Positions 43,480-52,244 are shown, numbered from the stretch's first letter. The stretch: DNA of 64,000 nt from Streptomyces sp. R21 (GCF_041051975.1 NZ_CP163435.1:8349001-8413000); one strand, 5' to 3'. The notes: a model not told the origin generated them from the sequence alone. Numbers and translations: made by a program.

Positions 43480-44247
43480 TCAGGCCCAGGTGCCCCGGTC
43501 CTCCAGGACCTTGCGCAGCGTGTCGATGTGATCGGTCATGATGCCATCGACACCCAGGTCCAGGAGCCGGTGCATGCGTTGCGGTTCGTTCACGGTCCAC
43601 ACGTGCACCTGCAGCCCGCGCGCGTGGGCGGCGCGCACGAAGCGGTGATCGACCACGGGGATCCCCGACTGGGACTCGGGCACCTGGGCGGCGACGGCCG
43701 AGCGGCGCAGCGATGCAGGGATGCCGTACGAGAGCAGGCGCAGGCCCAGGATGCCCCGGGTGCCGTAGGAGGTGGCCAGGCGGGGGCCGGCCAGACGCTG
43801 GGCGCGGGCGACGCGCGGCTCGGAGAACGAGCCGACGCACACGCGGTCCCAGGCGCCCGTGCGCTCGAGCAGCTCCAGCAGCGGGCGCAGCGCGGGCTCG
43901 GCCTTGACGTCGACATTCCAGCGCGCCTCGGGGAAGGTCTCCAGGAGCTCCTCGAAGAGCGGGACCGGTTCCTTGCCCGCCACGCGCGCGTGGCTCACGT
44001 CCTGCCAGGAGAGGTCCCCTATCCGGCCCGCACCGTCCGTCATCCGGTCCAGGGTCGAGTCGTGGAAGGCGACGAGCCGGCCGTCGGCCGTGGCGTGCAC
44101 GTCCGTCTCCAGATAGCGGTAGCCCGCCTCGACCGCACGCCGGAACTGGGTCACGGTGTTCTCGAGGCCGTCCGCGGCGCCGCCCCGGTGGGCGAAGGCG
44201 ATCGGGCCGGGATGGTCGAGGTAGGGGTGGCGTATCGGCGTGGTCAC
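43480..44247 (-). CDS. Glycerophosphodiester phosphodiesterase
   Basis: A 255-residue GDPD-fold TIM barrel: catalytic AFAHRGGA, LETDVHATADGRLVAFHDSTLDRMTDGAG (metal and acid/base residues) and a C-terminal TDHIDTLRKVLE. No signal peptide, so it acts in the cytosol, freeing glycerol-3-phosphate from deacylated phospholipids. GTG start overlapping the upstream stop (GTGA), giving coupling to the YczE-type gene. An artefactually long open frame runs on upstream because of GC skew; the start is set by homology. Confidence 0.9.
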   Translation of the reverse strand: MTTPIRHPYLDHPGPIAFAHRGGAADGLENTVTQFRRAVEAGYRYLETDVHATADGRLVAFHDSTLDRMTDGAGRIGDLSWQDVSHARVAGKEPVPLFEELLETFPEARWNVDVKAEPALRPLLELLERTGAWDRVCVGSFSEPRVARAQRLAGPRLATSYGTRGILGLRLLSYGIPASLRRSAVAAQVPESQSGIPVVDHRFVRAAHARGLQVHVWTVNEPQRMHRLLDLGVDGIMTDHIDTLRKVLEDRGTWA

Positions 44248-44933
44248 GGACGCAGTATCGCGCGCTCCGGTTGACCGGCGGCAACCACCGAGCTGCCGCC
44301 CGATGCCGACGGGACGGCGAACACCCGCAGGAACACCTGGGCCAGCGGGCCGATGGACAGCGCGTACAGGACGGTGCCGATGCCGATGGTGCCGCCGAGC
44401 GCGAAGCCGCTGACCACGACCGCCACCTCGATTCCCGTCCGCATCAGCCGGATCGAGCGGCCGGTACGGCGGTGCAGTCCCGTCATGAGGCCGTCGCGCG
44501 GGCCCGGGCCGAAGCTGGCGGAGATGTAGAGGCCGGTGGCCGCGCCGTTCAGGACGATGCCGGCCACCAGCAGCGGGACGCGGATCAGCAGACCGTGGGC
44601 GTCGGGGACCAGGGTGAGGGTGCCGTCCATGGCGATGCCGACCACGAAGACGTTGGAGACCGTGCCGAGGCCCGGGCGCTGGCGCAGCGGGATCCACAGC
44701 AGCAGCACCGCGGCGCCCACGAAGATCGACACCACCCCGATCGTCATGCCGGTCAGCTTCGCGAGGCCCTGGTGGAGCACGTTCCAGGGCTCCAGGCCGA
44801 GGCCCGCCTCCACGAGGAGCGCGGAACTCGCGCCGAACAGCGCCAGGCCGACGTACAGCTGGATCAACCGTCGCGCGAAACGGCTCTGTGTGGACAAGAA
44901 GTGCCCCCCTGTGGTCGCAGTGGCCTGATGCAT
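44244..44933 (-). CDS. YczE/YyaS/YitT-family membrane protein
   Basis: About 229 residues with five to six hydrophobic helices; LIQLYVGLALFGASSALLVEAGLGLEPWNVLHQGLA, then ISASFGPGPRDGLMTGL, are the family's repeated G-x-GP-x-D-x-L loops. Members are often adjacent to MocR/PdxR-type regulators, as here (divergent, 64 bp). Function unknown; export of a vitamin-related or amino compound is conceivable. The start is uncertain: no Shine-Dalgarno sequence is seen at 44933, and an ATG at 44963 is in frame. Confidence 0.78.
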   Translation of the reverse strand: MHQATATTGGHFLSTQSRFARRLIQLYVGLALFGASSALLVEAGLGLEPWNVLHQGLAKLTGMTIGVVSIFVGAAVLLLWIPLRQRPGLGTVSNVFVVGIAMDGTLTLVPDAHGLLIRVPLLVAGIVLNGAATGLYISASFGPGPRDGLMTGLHRRTGRSIRLMRTGIEVAVVVSGFALGGTIGIGTVLYALSIGPLAQVFLRVFAVPSASGGSSVVAAGQPERAILRP

Positions 44934-44997
44934 GACACTCTGTGGCTTGGAAAGAGAAGCCATCCATGGCCAATTCGGGGAAGGTGGACTGGTAGAC

Positions 44998-46497
44998 ATG
45001 GCGCAGTGGACTTCGGCGGTGGGGGCGGCGCAGCTCGCCCGGTTGCTCACCTCCCAGCAGGAGCGGCCCGCCGGACCCGGCACGCGCCGCCCGCCCGCCT
45101 ACCGCGCGCTCGCCGACGGCGTCCGGCTGCTCGTGCTGGAGGGCCGGGTGCCGGTCGCCGCCCGGCTGCCCGCCGAGCGGGAACTCGCCCTGTCGCTGTC
45201 CGTGAGCCGTACGACGGTCGCCGCCGCCTACGAGGCGCTGCGCGCCGAAGGCTTCCTGGAGTCCCGCCGGGGCGCGGGCAGCTGGACCGCCGTGCCCGCC
45301 GGGAACCCGCTGCCCGCGCGCGGCCTGGAGCCGCTGCCGCCCGAGGCCCTCGGCTCCATGATCGACCTCGGCTGCGCGGCGCTCCCCGCGCCCGAGCCAT
45401 GGCTCACCCGCGCCGTCCAGGGCGCCCTGGAGGAACTGCCGCCGTACGCGCACACGCACGGCGACTACCCGGCCGGGCTGCCCGCCCTGCGCGCCACGCT
45501 CGCCGACCGGTACACCGCGCGCGGCATTCCGACGATGCCCGAGCAGATCATGGTGACGACCGGCGCGATGGGCGCGATCGACGCGATCTGCCACCTCTTC
45601 GCCGGGCGCGGTGAACGCATCGCCGTCGAGTCGCCCTCGTACGCCAACATCCTGCAGCTGATGCGGGAGGCGGGGGCCCGGCTGGTGCCCGTCGCCATGG
45701 CCGAGGGGCTCGCCGGCTGGGACATGGACCGCTGGCGGCAGGTGCTGCGCGATGCGGCGCCGCGGCTCGCGTACGTCGTCGCCGACTTCCACAACCCCAC
45801 GGGGGCGCTCGCCGACGAGGACCAGCGGCGGCAGCTCGTCGACGCGGCCCGGTCGGCGGGCACCGTGCTCGTCGTCGACGAGACCATGAGTGAGCTGCAC
45901 CTCGACGAGGGCCTGGAGATGCCGCGGCCCGTGTGCGGCTTCGACCCCGCCGGGTCGACCGTCATCACCGTCGGCTCCGCGAGCAAGGCGTTCTGGGCCG
46001 GGATGCGGATCGGGTGGGTGCGGGCGGCTCCGGATGTCATCCGGAGCCTGGTCGCCGCGCGGGCGTACGCCGATCTGGGGACACCCGTGCTGGAGCAGCT
46101 GGGCGTGAACTGGCTGCTCAGCACCGGGGGCTGGGAGCAGGCCGTGGACATCCGGCGGGGGCAGGCCCGGGAGAACCGGGACGCGCTCGTCGCCGCGGTG
46201 CGGCGGGAGCTGCCGTCCTGGGAGTTCTCGGTGCCGGGGGGTGGGCTCACGTTGTGGGTGCGGACCGGGGGGCTCTCGGGGTCTCGGCTGGCCGAGGTGG
46301 GGGAGCGGGTCGGGGTGCGGGTGCCGTCCGGTCCCCGCTTCGGCGTGGACGGTGCTTTTGAGGGGTATGTGCGGTTGCCGTTCACTGTGGGGGGTGCGGT
46401 GGCCGAGGAGGCGGCGATTCGGCTGGCTGCGGCGGCGCGGCTGGTCGAGGACGGGGTCAGTGGCGCTTCTGAGGACCCCCGGACCTTTGTGGCTTAG
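44998..46497 (+). CDS. MocR/PdxR-family transcriptional regulator (GntR-HTH plus aminotransferase fold)
   Basis: A 499-residue fusion: GntR winged helix at about residues 25-95 (ALADGVRLLVLEGRVPVAARLP, LSLSVSRTTVAAAYEALRAEGFL) and a fold-type-I PLP domain with HNPTG-like FHNPTGAL and the Schiff-base Lys in VGSASKAFWAGMRIGW. MocR proteins sense PLP or a PLP adduct. The ATG at 44998 is preferred over 44932 because the extra 22 residues would overlap the divergent start. The likely target is the YczE-type/GDPD operon. Codon use becomes markedly G-rich at the 3' end. Confidence 0.9.
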   Translation: MAQWTSAVGAAQLARLLTSQQERPAGPGTRRPPAYRALADGVRLLVLEGRVPVAARLPAERELALSLSVSRTTVAAAYEALRAEGFLESRRGAGSWTAVPAGNPLPARGLEPLPPEALGSMIDLGCAALPAPEPWLTRAVQGALEELPPYAHTHGDYPAGLPALRATLADRYTARGIPTMPEQIMVTTGAMGAIDAICHLFAGRGERIAVESPSYANILQLMREAGARLVPVAMAEGLAGWDMDRWRQVLRDAAPRLAYVVADFHNPTGALADEDQRRQLVDAARSAGTVLVVDETMSELHLDEGLEMPRPVCGFDPAGSTVITVGSASKAFWAGMRIGWVRAAPDVIRSLVAARAYADLGTPVLEQLGVNWLLSTGGWEQAVDIRRGQARENRDALVAAVRRELPSWEFSVPGGGLTLWVRTGGLSGSRLAEVGERVGVRVPSGPRFGVDGAFEGYVRLPFTVGGAVAEEAAIRLAAAARLVEDGVSGASEDPRTFVA

Positions 46498-46522
46498 CTG
46501 GTGGGGCGCCTGACCGTCGGGA

Positions 46523-46538
46523 GCACGGCCCCTGCCGT
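46523..46538. repeat. 16-bp copy of the intergenic repeat end
   Basis: GCACGGCCCCTGCCGT is identical to 10575-10590, the right margin of the MITE-like element. It lies in the 129-bp gap between the MocR and aminotransferase genes, followed by a degenerate GTGCCGG. It may be a relic of the same repeat family or a GC-rich coincidence. Confidence 0.35.
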
Positions 46539-46626
46539 ATGTGGGCGGGTGCCGGTCTGGGGGCGCTGCCGTCTCGGATGTCGGGGCGGCGTCCGCGGGG
46601 TGTCGGGGCGGGGCTAGCGTGGGGGC

Positions 46627-47871
46627 ATGACCACTGCACCTGTCGACGTCGATCGTGCCCGTAGTGACTATGCGGCGCTTGTCGGACGCGGCCTCTCGCT
46701 GGACATCACCCGTGGCAAGCCGTCTCCTCGGCAGTTGGATCTTGCCAATGAGTTGCTGGCTCTGCCCGGTGACGTGCGTGTAGCCGAAGACGGTACCGAT
46801 GTGCGCAACTACGGGGGGCTGAAGGGGCTGCCTGAGCTTCGGCGGATCTTTGCCGGGGCGTTGCAGGTGCCTCTCGAGCAGTTGCTGGCCGCCGGGAATT
46901 CGAGTCTGGAGCTGATGCACGATGTGGTGGTGCAGGCGCTGCTGAGCCGGGTTCCCGGGAGTGAGCGGCGGTGGGCCGACGAGCCGCGTATCGCGTTTCT
47001 GTGCCCGGTGCCGGGGTACGACCGGCACTTCGCGCTGACCGAGCGCTTCGGGATCGAGATGATCCAGGTGCCGATGACCGACGAGGGTCCGGACATGGAC
47101 GTCGTCGAGCGGCTCGTCGCCGAGGACGCCGGGATCAAGGGCATCTGGTGCGTGCCCAAGTACAGCAACCCCAGTGGTGTCACCTATGGGGACGAGGTCG
47201 TGCGGCGGCTGGCCGCCATGAGCACCGCCGCGCCCGACTTCCGGGTCTTCTGGGACAACGCCTATGCCGTGCACCACCTGACGGAGGTGGAGACGCCGCT
47301 CGCCGACTTCCTCGCCCTGTGCGCCGAGCACGGCCATCCGGACCGGGCGCTCGTGTTCGGGTCCACCTCGAAGATCACCCTGGCGGGCAGCGGGGTCGGG
47401 TTCCTCGGTGCGTCCGAGGCGAACATCGCGTGGTGGCTCGGGGTGGTGGCCAAGCGGACGATCGGGCCGGACAAGGTCAATCAGTTGCGGCATGCCTTCT
47501 TCCTGAAGGATGAGGCCGGCGTTCGTGCACATATGCGGCGGCACGCGGAGATCATCGGGCCGAAGTTCGCCGCTGTGGAGCGGATTCTCGGGGAGGAACT
47601 GGGGGGTTCCGGGCTCGCTTCCTGGACGAAGCCGGTGGGTGGGTACTTCATTTCGCTGACCGTGCCGGAGGGGACGGCGAAGGCAGTGGTGCGGCTGGCC
47701 AAGGACGCCGGGATCGCGCTCACCCCGGCGGGGGCCACCCATCCGCACGGGGACGACCCGGCCGACGCGATCATTCGGATCGCGCCGACCTATCCGGAAC
47801 TCGCCGAGGTCGAGGAAGCCATCCGCGGGCTGGCCGTGTGCGTCCGGCTGGCCGCCGCGCAGCGGGCCTGA
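46627..47871 (+). CDS. Class I/II aminotransferase, type-1c aspartate aminotransferase group
   Basis: A 414-residue PLP enzyme. The sequence TRGKPSPRQLDLANELLALP, then NYGGLKGLPELR, GNSSLELMHD, CVPKYSNPSGVTYGDE and the PLP Lys in FGSTSKITLAGSGVGF fit the Asp_aminotransf (PF12897, subgroup 1c) family, which transaminates aspartate and glutamate with oxaloacetate/2-oxoglutarate. The catalytic Lys, Asn-Pro and terminal Arg (IIRIAPTYP) are present. Downstream of MocR but separated by 129 bp, so its own promoter is likely. Confidence 0.88.
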   Translation: MTTAPVDVDRARSDYAALVGRGLSLDITRGKPSPRQLDLANELLALPGDVRVAEDGTDVRNYGGLKGLPELRRIFAGALQVPLEQLLAAGNSSLELMHDVVVQALLSRVPGSERRWADEPRIAFLCPVPGYDRHFALTERFGIEMIQVPMTDEGPDMDVVERLVAEDAGIKGIWCVPKYSNPSGVTYGDEVVRRLAAMSTAAPDFRVFWDNAYAVHHLTEVETPLADFLALCAEHGHPDRALVFGSTSKITLAGSGVGFLGASEANIAWWLGVVAKRTIGPDKVNQLRHAFFLKDEAGVRAHMRRHAEIIGPKFAAVERILGEELGGSGLASWTKPVGGYFISLTVPEGTAKAVVRLAKDAGIALTPAGATHPHGDDPADAIIRIAPTYPELAEVEEAIRGLAVCVRLAAAQRA

Positions 47872-49446
47872 TCAGCCCTCGACGACCGCTGCCTCCGCGG
47901 GGACCGGCTCGGCGGGAACCGGCTCCGCGTCCGCCGGAGTCGTGCGGCCCGGCAGCAGGTCCAGGACCGCACGGCGGTGGGTGTCGCTCGTCGCGTCGTC
48001 GTACGGGTCCGGCGTGGCCGGAACCTGGAGACGGAGCACCGGGCCGGTGCCCAGGCGGGCGTAGCCGCGGCCGGGCGGCACGTCCTTGGTGGGGGTCGTG
48101 TGCGGCGGGGCGCCCAGGACCGCTTCGAGCCGGTCGGGCGACGCCGGGCCCAGAACGACCCGGGCGCGCGTGTGCTGGCGTACGGCGTCGTTGAGGGCGT
48201 CCAGGGTGTCGAAGTGCTCGGCCACCGCGACCGTCACGTTCGCCGCGCGGCCGTGCCGCAGCGGCACCTGGAGCAGGGACTGCGGGTCCGGGTGGCCGTC
48301 GGCGGCGGCGACATGGCCCAGGGCGCTCGGGCGGTCCAGCAGGATCCACAGGGGGCGCTTGGTGTCGTCGGGCGCCGGGTGGCCCGCCTGTCGGGCGCGG
48401 TTCGCGGCGATCAGACGGCGTTCCGTCTCGTGGGCGGCCCACTCCAGGCTCGCCAGTGCCCCGGTCAGACCGCACTCGACGGCCAGCACGCCGTCGCGGC
48501 CGGTCAGGCACGCGTACTCGCCGGTGCCGCCGCCCTCGACGATCAGGACATCGCCGTGGCGCAGGGCCTGGAGCGCGACGGAGCGCAGCAGCGTGCTCGT
48601 GCCGCTGCCCGGTTCGCCCGCGACCAGGAGGTGGGGCTCCGTGGAGCGGACGCCCGTGCGCCACACGACCGGGGGGACGTCGCGCTGCTCCTCGCCGTGG
48701 GTGAGGGGGAGCGTGCGCTGGACGTCCGTCGGGTCGGTGAAGCCGAGGACCGTCTCGCCCGGTGCCGTGACGAAGTGCTGGGCGGCGATGTCGGTGGGGA
48801 GCGGTGGCAGGACGGTGACCGCGAGCTGGTTGCCCTCCTCGTCCCACTCGAAGTGGTACTCGCGGCCGCGGCCCGCCTTGGCGTGCAGCAGCTGCTCGAT
48901 GCGGGCGCGGCAGTCCGCCTCGCCGTCCGTGAAGTAGGCCGGGTAGCGGACGAGGAGGCGGGACACGCGCCCGGTGTCGTCGAAGTCGTACGCCGGGAAC
49001 GCCTTCTCCCACTCCCCGCCGTGGGCGTAGAGCGGAGCGGGGTCCTCGGCGGCCGAGAAGTACGGGACCAGGGCCTCGTACAGCGACTGGAGGCGCTGGA
49101 CCTGCGATTCGTCGGGGCCCTCGGGCGCGGGCTCGGTGCGGTCCCGGCCCGCCCAGGCTGCCGCCGCCATCAGAGCGATGACGGCGAGCAGCGGTCCGTA
49201 CGGCACCAGGGCCACGACCAGGATCACCGAGGCCACCAGGAACAGCAGCGGCCCGCGCCGGTCCTTGGGAGTGGCGGCCCATCTGCGCCGCCCGGCGGCT
49301 GCCAGCCGGCGCAGTCCACGAGTGATCGTGATCAGTGGGTGGAGGACGTCGGTGGCGCTGTCGGCTGCCGTCCGGGCCAGCTCCCGGCTTCGGGCGATCT
49401 GGGCGGTGCCGTTGCTCAGGATGCGGGGGAGGGGGCGCCGGGCCAC
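47872..49446 (-). CDS. FtsK/TraB-like membrane-anchored ATPase
   Basis: 524 residues: a basic N-terminus, a hydrophobic hairpin at about 65-100 (LLFLVASVILVVALVPYGPLLAVIALMAAAAWAG), then an FtsK/SpoIIIE-like P-loop domain with LLVAGEPGSGTSTLLRSVALQAL as Walker A and a VLIVEGG-type strand. The Walker A contains GTST in place of GKST/GKT: the invariant Lys is replaced by Thr, so ATP hydrolysis may be impaired. An Ala/Pro/Glu tail ends the protein. It follows a 64-residue membrane protein by 37 bp. This resembles the chromosomal cousins of conjugative TraB/SpdB proteins; role unknown. Confidence 0.75.
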   Translation of the reverse strand: MARRPLPRILSNGTAQIARSRELARTAADSATDVLHPLITITRGLRRLAAAGRRRWAATPKDRRGPLLFLVASVILVVALVPYGPLLAVIALMAAAAWAGRDRTEPAPEGPDESQVQRLQSLYEALVPYFSAAEDPAPLYAHGGEWEKAFPAYDFDDTGRVSRLLVRYPAYFTDGEADCRARIEQLLHAKAGRGREYHFEWDEEGNQLAVTVLPPLPTDIAAQHFVTAPGETVLGFTDPTDVQRTLPLTHGEEQRDVPPVVWRTGVRSTEPHLLVAGEPGSGTSTLLRSVALQALRHGDVLIVEGGGTGEYACLTGRDGVLAVECGLTGALASLEWAAHETERRLIAANRARQAGHPAPDDTKRPLWILLDRPSALGHVAAADGHPDPQSLLQVPLRHGRAANVTVAVAEHFDTLDALNDAVRQHTRARVVLGPASPDRLEAVLGAPPHTTPTKDVPPGRGYARLGTGPVLRLQVPATPDPYDDATSDTHRRAVLDLLPGRTTPADAEPVPAEPVPAEAAVVEG

Positions 49447-49483
49447 TGCTGTCTCCTGGAGGTGCGTGCGATGGGGACGAGGG

Positions 49484-49678
49484 TCAGAACTTGATCCCGC
49501 CGAGGAGGCTTGCCAGGCTCGCCCCGCCGGCCGTGATGCTCGGGGCGATGGCGGTGCCCGCGAGATAGAAGCCGAAGAGTGCGCAGACCATGGCGTGCGA
49601 GGCCTTGAGGCCGTCCTTGCGGAAGAAGAGGAAGACGATGATGCCGAGCAGGACGACGCCTGAGATGGACAGGATCAT
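49484..49678 (-). CDS. Small two-helix membrane protein (64 aa)
   Basis: 64 residues: helix ILSISGVVLLGIIVFLFF, short basic loop RKDGLKASH, helix AMVCALFGFYLAGTAIA, then a Gly/Ser-rich tail. Shape and partner recall the small SpdD/SpdB-type proteins next to TraB-like ATPases. CAGGAGAGC precedes the ATG. It is the first gene of a two-gene unit with the FtsK-like ATPase. The frame continues upstream but the Shine-Dalgarno sequence and hydrophobic start fix this ATG. Confidence 0.75.
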   Translation of the reverse strand: MILSISGVVLLGIIVFLFFRKDGLKASHAMVCALFGFYLAGTAIAPSITAGGASLASLLGGIKF

Positions 49679-49760
49679 TTGAGCTCTCCTGGTTGAAGGG
49701 GGACAGTCACCATGAGTTCTTCCAGGCTCACAGGATGTATCCATACGATAAAAGGTGCAA

Positions 49761-49789
49761 GTGGGTGAATTTCGTCGTTTTTCACCCAC
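49761..49789. promoter_or_regulatory. Inverted repeat upstream of the FtsK-like pair
   Basis: GTGGGTGAA (49761-49769) and TTCACCCAC (49781-49789) are perfect 9-base inverse copies with an 11-base AT-rich spacer, about 80 bp upstream of the 64-aa gene. The 314-bp gap 49679-49992 holds otherwise only unremarkable promoter sequence for the two divergent genes. Operator or hairpin; no cognate regulator nearby. Confidence 0.45.
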
Positions 49790-49992
49790 ATGGTGGAGCT
49801 GTTTCGGGCCGCCTGAGCAGGTCTTTTGTGGCCCCTGTCGCTTGTGGGACCCGTGCTGATCCTTGCCTCGGGCGGGTCCCGTCATGTGCTGCCGAAGCCA
49901 GTACGCTGGCGATTCACCCGTACGGCCGCACCGCTCGCTGCCGTACGCTCACGCAGTCCCCGTTGCAGTCGTAGTGAGAGGCGGTCCGGCCG

Positions 49993-50385
49993 ATGAGCGA
50001 AGCCCCCGACCCGGAGGTCGTGGAGCTGGCGACCAAGATCTTCGATCTGGCCCGCCGGGGCGAGACCGAGGCGTTGGTGGCCTACGTCGACGCGGGCGTT
50101 CCGGCCAACCTCACCAACGACCGCGGCGACTCGCTCCTGATGCTCGCCGCCTATCACGGCCATGCCGAGGCGGTGCGTGCCCTCCTGGAGCGCGGCGCCG
50201 AGGCGGACCGGATCAACGACCGGGGCCAGACCCCGCTCGCCGGAGCCGTGTTCAAGGGCGAGGAAGCGGTCATCCGCGCCCTTCTGGAGGCGGGCGCCGA
50301 CCCGGCCTCGGGTACGCCCTCGGCGGTCGACACGGCGCGGATGTTCGGCAAGGCAGAACTGCTCGAATTGTTCGGCGCACACTGA
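49993..50385 (+). CDS. Ankyrin-repeat protein
   Basis: 130 residues made almost wholly of ankyrin repeats: an N-cap (IFDLARRGETEALVAYVDAG), two full repeats (DSLLMLAAYHGHAEAVRALL, QTPLAGAVFKGEEAVIRALL) and a C-cap. No signal peptide. Small cytosolic ankyrin proteins of this form are common in streptomycetes; they mediate protein-protein contacts, with partners unknown. ATG start with GAGAGGCGG upstream. Confidence 0.85.
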   Translation: MSEAPDPEVVELATKIFDLARRGETEALVAYVDAGVPANLTNDRGDSLLMLAAYHGHAEAVRALLERGAEADRINDRGQTPLAGAVFKGEEAVIRALLEAGADPASGTPSAVDTARMFGKAELLELFGAH

Positions 50386-50477
50386 CTCGAACGCCCTGAC
50401 CAGGCGAAACGCAGAAAATGGGGGAGGCGGAACGGGGCCGCCGGAAATACGGTCGCGGCAGGAAGAACTGCCGAGTC

Positions 50478-50493
50478 ATCATGACGTCGTGAT
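50478..50493. promoter_or_regulatory. Near-palindrome upstream of the 19-aa peptide
   Basis: ATCATGACGTCGTGAT is a 16-bp palindrome with one mismatched pair around a GACGTC core, in the 301-bp gap between the ankyrin and HEAT-repeat genes. It lies about 90 bp before the small peptide start and could be an operator. Nothing else is evident apart from that peptide. Confidence 0.35.
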
Positions 50494-50580
50494 TCACGGA
50501 CGCGATGGCTGGGCAAGTGTTGCCGCACCGCGCGGGCCGTGATGCGGCCCGTATGGGCCACCGACGAGAGGCAGAGGAAG

Positions 50581-50640
50581 ATGGTCTACAGCAAGCAGGA
50601 AACGGCGGGCGCCCCGACGTGTTGTCACGCGGCCAGGTAA
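50581..50640 (+). CDS. Candidate 19-residue Cys-Cys peptide
   Basis: The frame ATG...TAA encodes MVYSKQETAGAPTCCHAAR. GAGG lies nine bases upstream of the ATG and another AGAGGAAG abuts it, and the stop is TAA, rare in such GC-rich DNA. It sits 46 bp before the start of the HEAT-repeat gene, on the same strand. It could be a leader peptide controlling that gene, or a small secreted or metal-binding peptide (vicinal Cys plus His). Statistical support for so short a frame is weak. Confidence 0.4.
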   Translation: MVYSKQETAGAPTCCHAAR

Positions 50641-50686
50641 AGCACGATCCCCGGTTGCGTCGACGCTTGATGTGAGGCTGTTTCCC

Positions 50687-52105
50687 ATGTTCGATCCGGT
50701 CATAGCGCCCAGCGGTACGCTGCTCGGCCTGCTCCAGAGGGGCCGCGGTGACGGCACGCTGCACGCACTCACCGCCCCGCGCGCAGAAGCGCTCGCGGCG
50801 CTGAACCACTGTGTGCTGCGCGACCCCCGCCACGACTGGCAGGTGGAGAACCGCTCCCTGTACTACGCCCGTCTCTACCTCGATCTGAGCGGTGAGCTCG
50901 ACGAGATCGAGCGGCACCTCTTCGACGCCGAGGACATCCTCGACACGTGCGAGTCCCGCACCGGGCTCGCCCTCGCGGTCCTCGGGCACCTCGCCTCGTA
51001 CGGCAGGCGGGACGCCCTCGAACTGCTGCGGCGCTACGCCGCCTCGGGCACCGGCTGGGCGTGGGCCCTCGACGAGCTGGCCCTGCGCGACGACGACGCG
51101 GGCCTGCGCGCCCTCGCTGAGCCCGTGCTGGCCCGTTTCCCCGCCGACGCGGAGGGCGAGGCCGAACTCGCCGCGACCGTGCGCGACGCCTTCGAGCCCC
51201 GGCCCTGGCGGCTGTGGGCCGAGGATCCGCGGGCCGCCGTGGGCGGGCGCGTGCGTGCCGCCCAGGAGACCGGCTCCTTCGACCGCTGGCAACGCCAGAT
51301 GCGACCGTCCGGGCCCCGTCCCGGCTGGAGCGTGCAGGCCGTCTTCGAGTGGGCCCAGCAGGGCATCGAACGCGGAGCCGCGCTCCATGTACCGGCCGCC
51401 CGCTGTCTCGCGGCCGTCGCGGGCCCGGAGAACCGGGCCGAGATCGTCGAGGCCGCACGGTCCGGCGACGACGGCGCTCGCTGCACCGCCCTGCGCTATC
51501 TCGCCGACAACAACGATCCGGACGCCCTCGACCTGATCGAGGGCGCGGTGGCCGACGGCTCGACGGCCGCTGTCGATGCCGCGGTGGATGCCTTCGAACG
51601 GATGCGCAGTGTCGCCGCCGTGGACCGGGCGCGAAGTTGGGCGCACCGGCCGGACGCGCTCGGCACCGCCGCCGGACGGATGCTCGCCTGCCGGGGCGGC
51701 GCACAGGACAGCGAGCTGGTCCTCGGCGCCCTGCGGGAGGCGATCCGCGGCGAAGGCCCCGACGCGCCGACCCTGTGGACTCTCGTCGACGGCACCGGAC
51801 GGCTCGGCATCGGCTGCGCGGCGCCCGTGCTGCGCCATATCTACCGCGAGACGGCGTCCTCCCATCTGCGGGGCCGCGCCGCCCGCGCCCTCGCCGCCAC
51901 CGACCCCTCCTTCCCCGCCGGCTTCGCCGTCGAATGCCTGTGGGACTGCGAGGAGTCCACCCGCGAGGTCGCCGCGCGGCACGCCGAGACCGGTGACACG
52001 CGCGTCGTCGACCAGCTCCGCCGGCTGGCCACGGACCCGGCCGAGGAGGCGGAGGTCCAGACAGCCGTCCGCAGCCGGATGGGGCCCGACATGCCCGCCA
52101 TATGA
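50687..52105 (+). CDS. HEAT-repeat domain protein
   Basis: A 472-residue soluble alpha-solenoid: repeated helix pairs, for example ALAVLGHLASYGRRDALELLRRYA, CTALRYLADNNDPDALDLIEGAVADG and LRGRAARALAATDP, a HEAT/PBS-lyase-like pattern. No catalytic motif. It may be a scaffold. The ATG chosen has GAGGCTG upstream; a GTG 15 bases earlier is possible. The preceding ankyrin gene makes two repeat-scaffold proteins side by side. Confidence 0.82.
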   Translation: MFDPVIAPSGTLLGLLQRGRGDGTLHALTAPRAEALAALNHCVLRDPRHDWQVENRSLYYARLYLDLSGELDEIERHLFDAEDILDTCESRTGLALAVLGHLASYGRRDALELLRRYAASGTGWAWALDELALRDDDAGLRALAEPVLARFPADAEGEAELAATVRDAFEPRPWRLWAEDPRAAVGGRVRAAQETGSFDRWQRQMRPSGPRPGWSVQAVFEWAQQGIERGAALHVPAARCLAAVAGPENRAEIVEAARSGDDGARCTALRYLADNNDPDALDLIEGAVADGSTAAVDAAVDAFERMRSVAAVDRARSWAHRPDALGTAAGRMLACRGGAQDSELVLGALREAIRGEGPDAPTLWTLVDGTGRLGIGCAAPVLRHIYRETASSHLRGRAARALAATDPSFPAGFAVECLWDCEESTREVAARHAETGDTRVVDQLRRLATDPAEEAEVQTAVRSRMGPDMPAI

Positions 52106-52244
52106 ACGTGCGGTGACCCGGGGGGCCGCCGGACGTGGACGCCGCCCGACCTGCTCGGGTGTGCCGCGCAACGCTCATGGGACGTTCCTCGTCCGGAAAG
52201 ATCGACGTTGACGTGGCCACGTCCGGCACGGCGACAACACGGGT

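Noticed and set aside
43480..47748. A very long open frame (1422 codons) on the minus strand
   Set aside because: It is a high-GC artefact. Only its C-terminal part is the glycerophosphodiesterase; the rest lies antisense to or out of frame with the MocR and aminotransferase genes and has the biased composition of a shadow frame.
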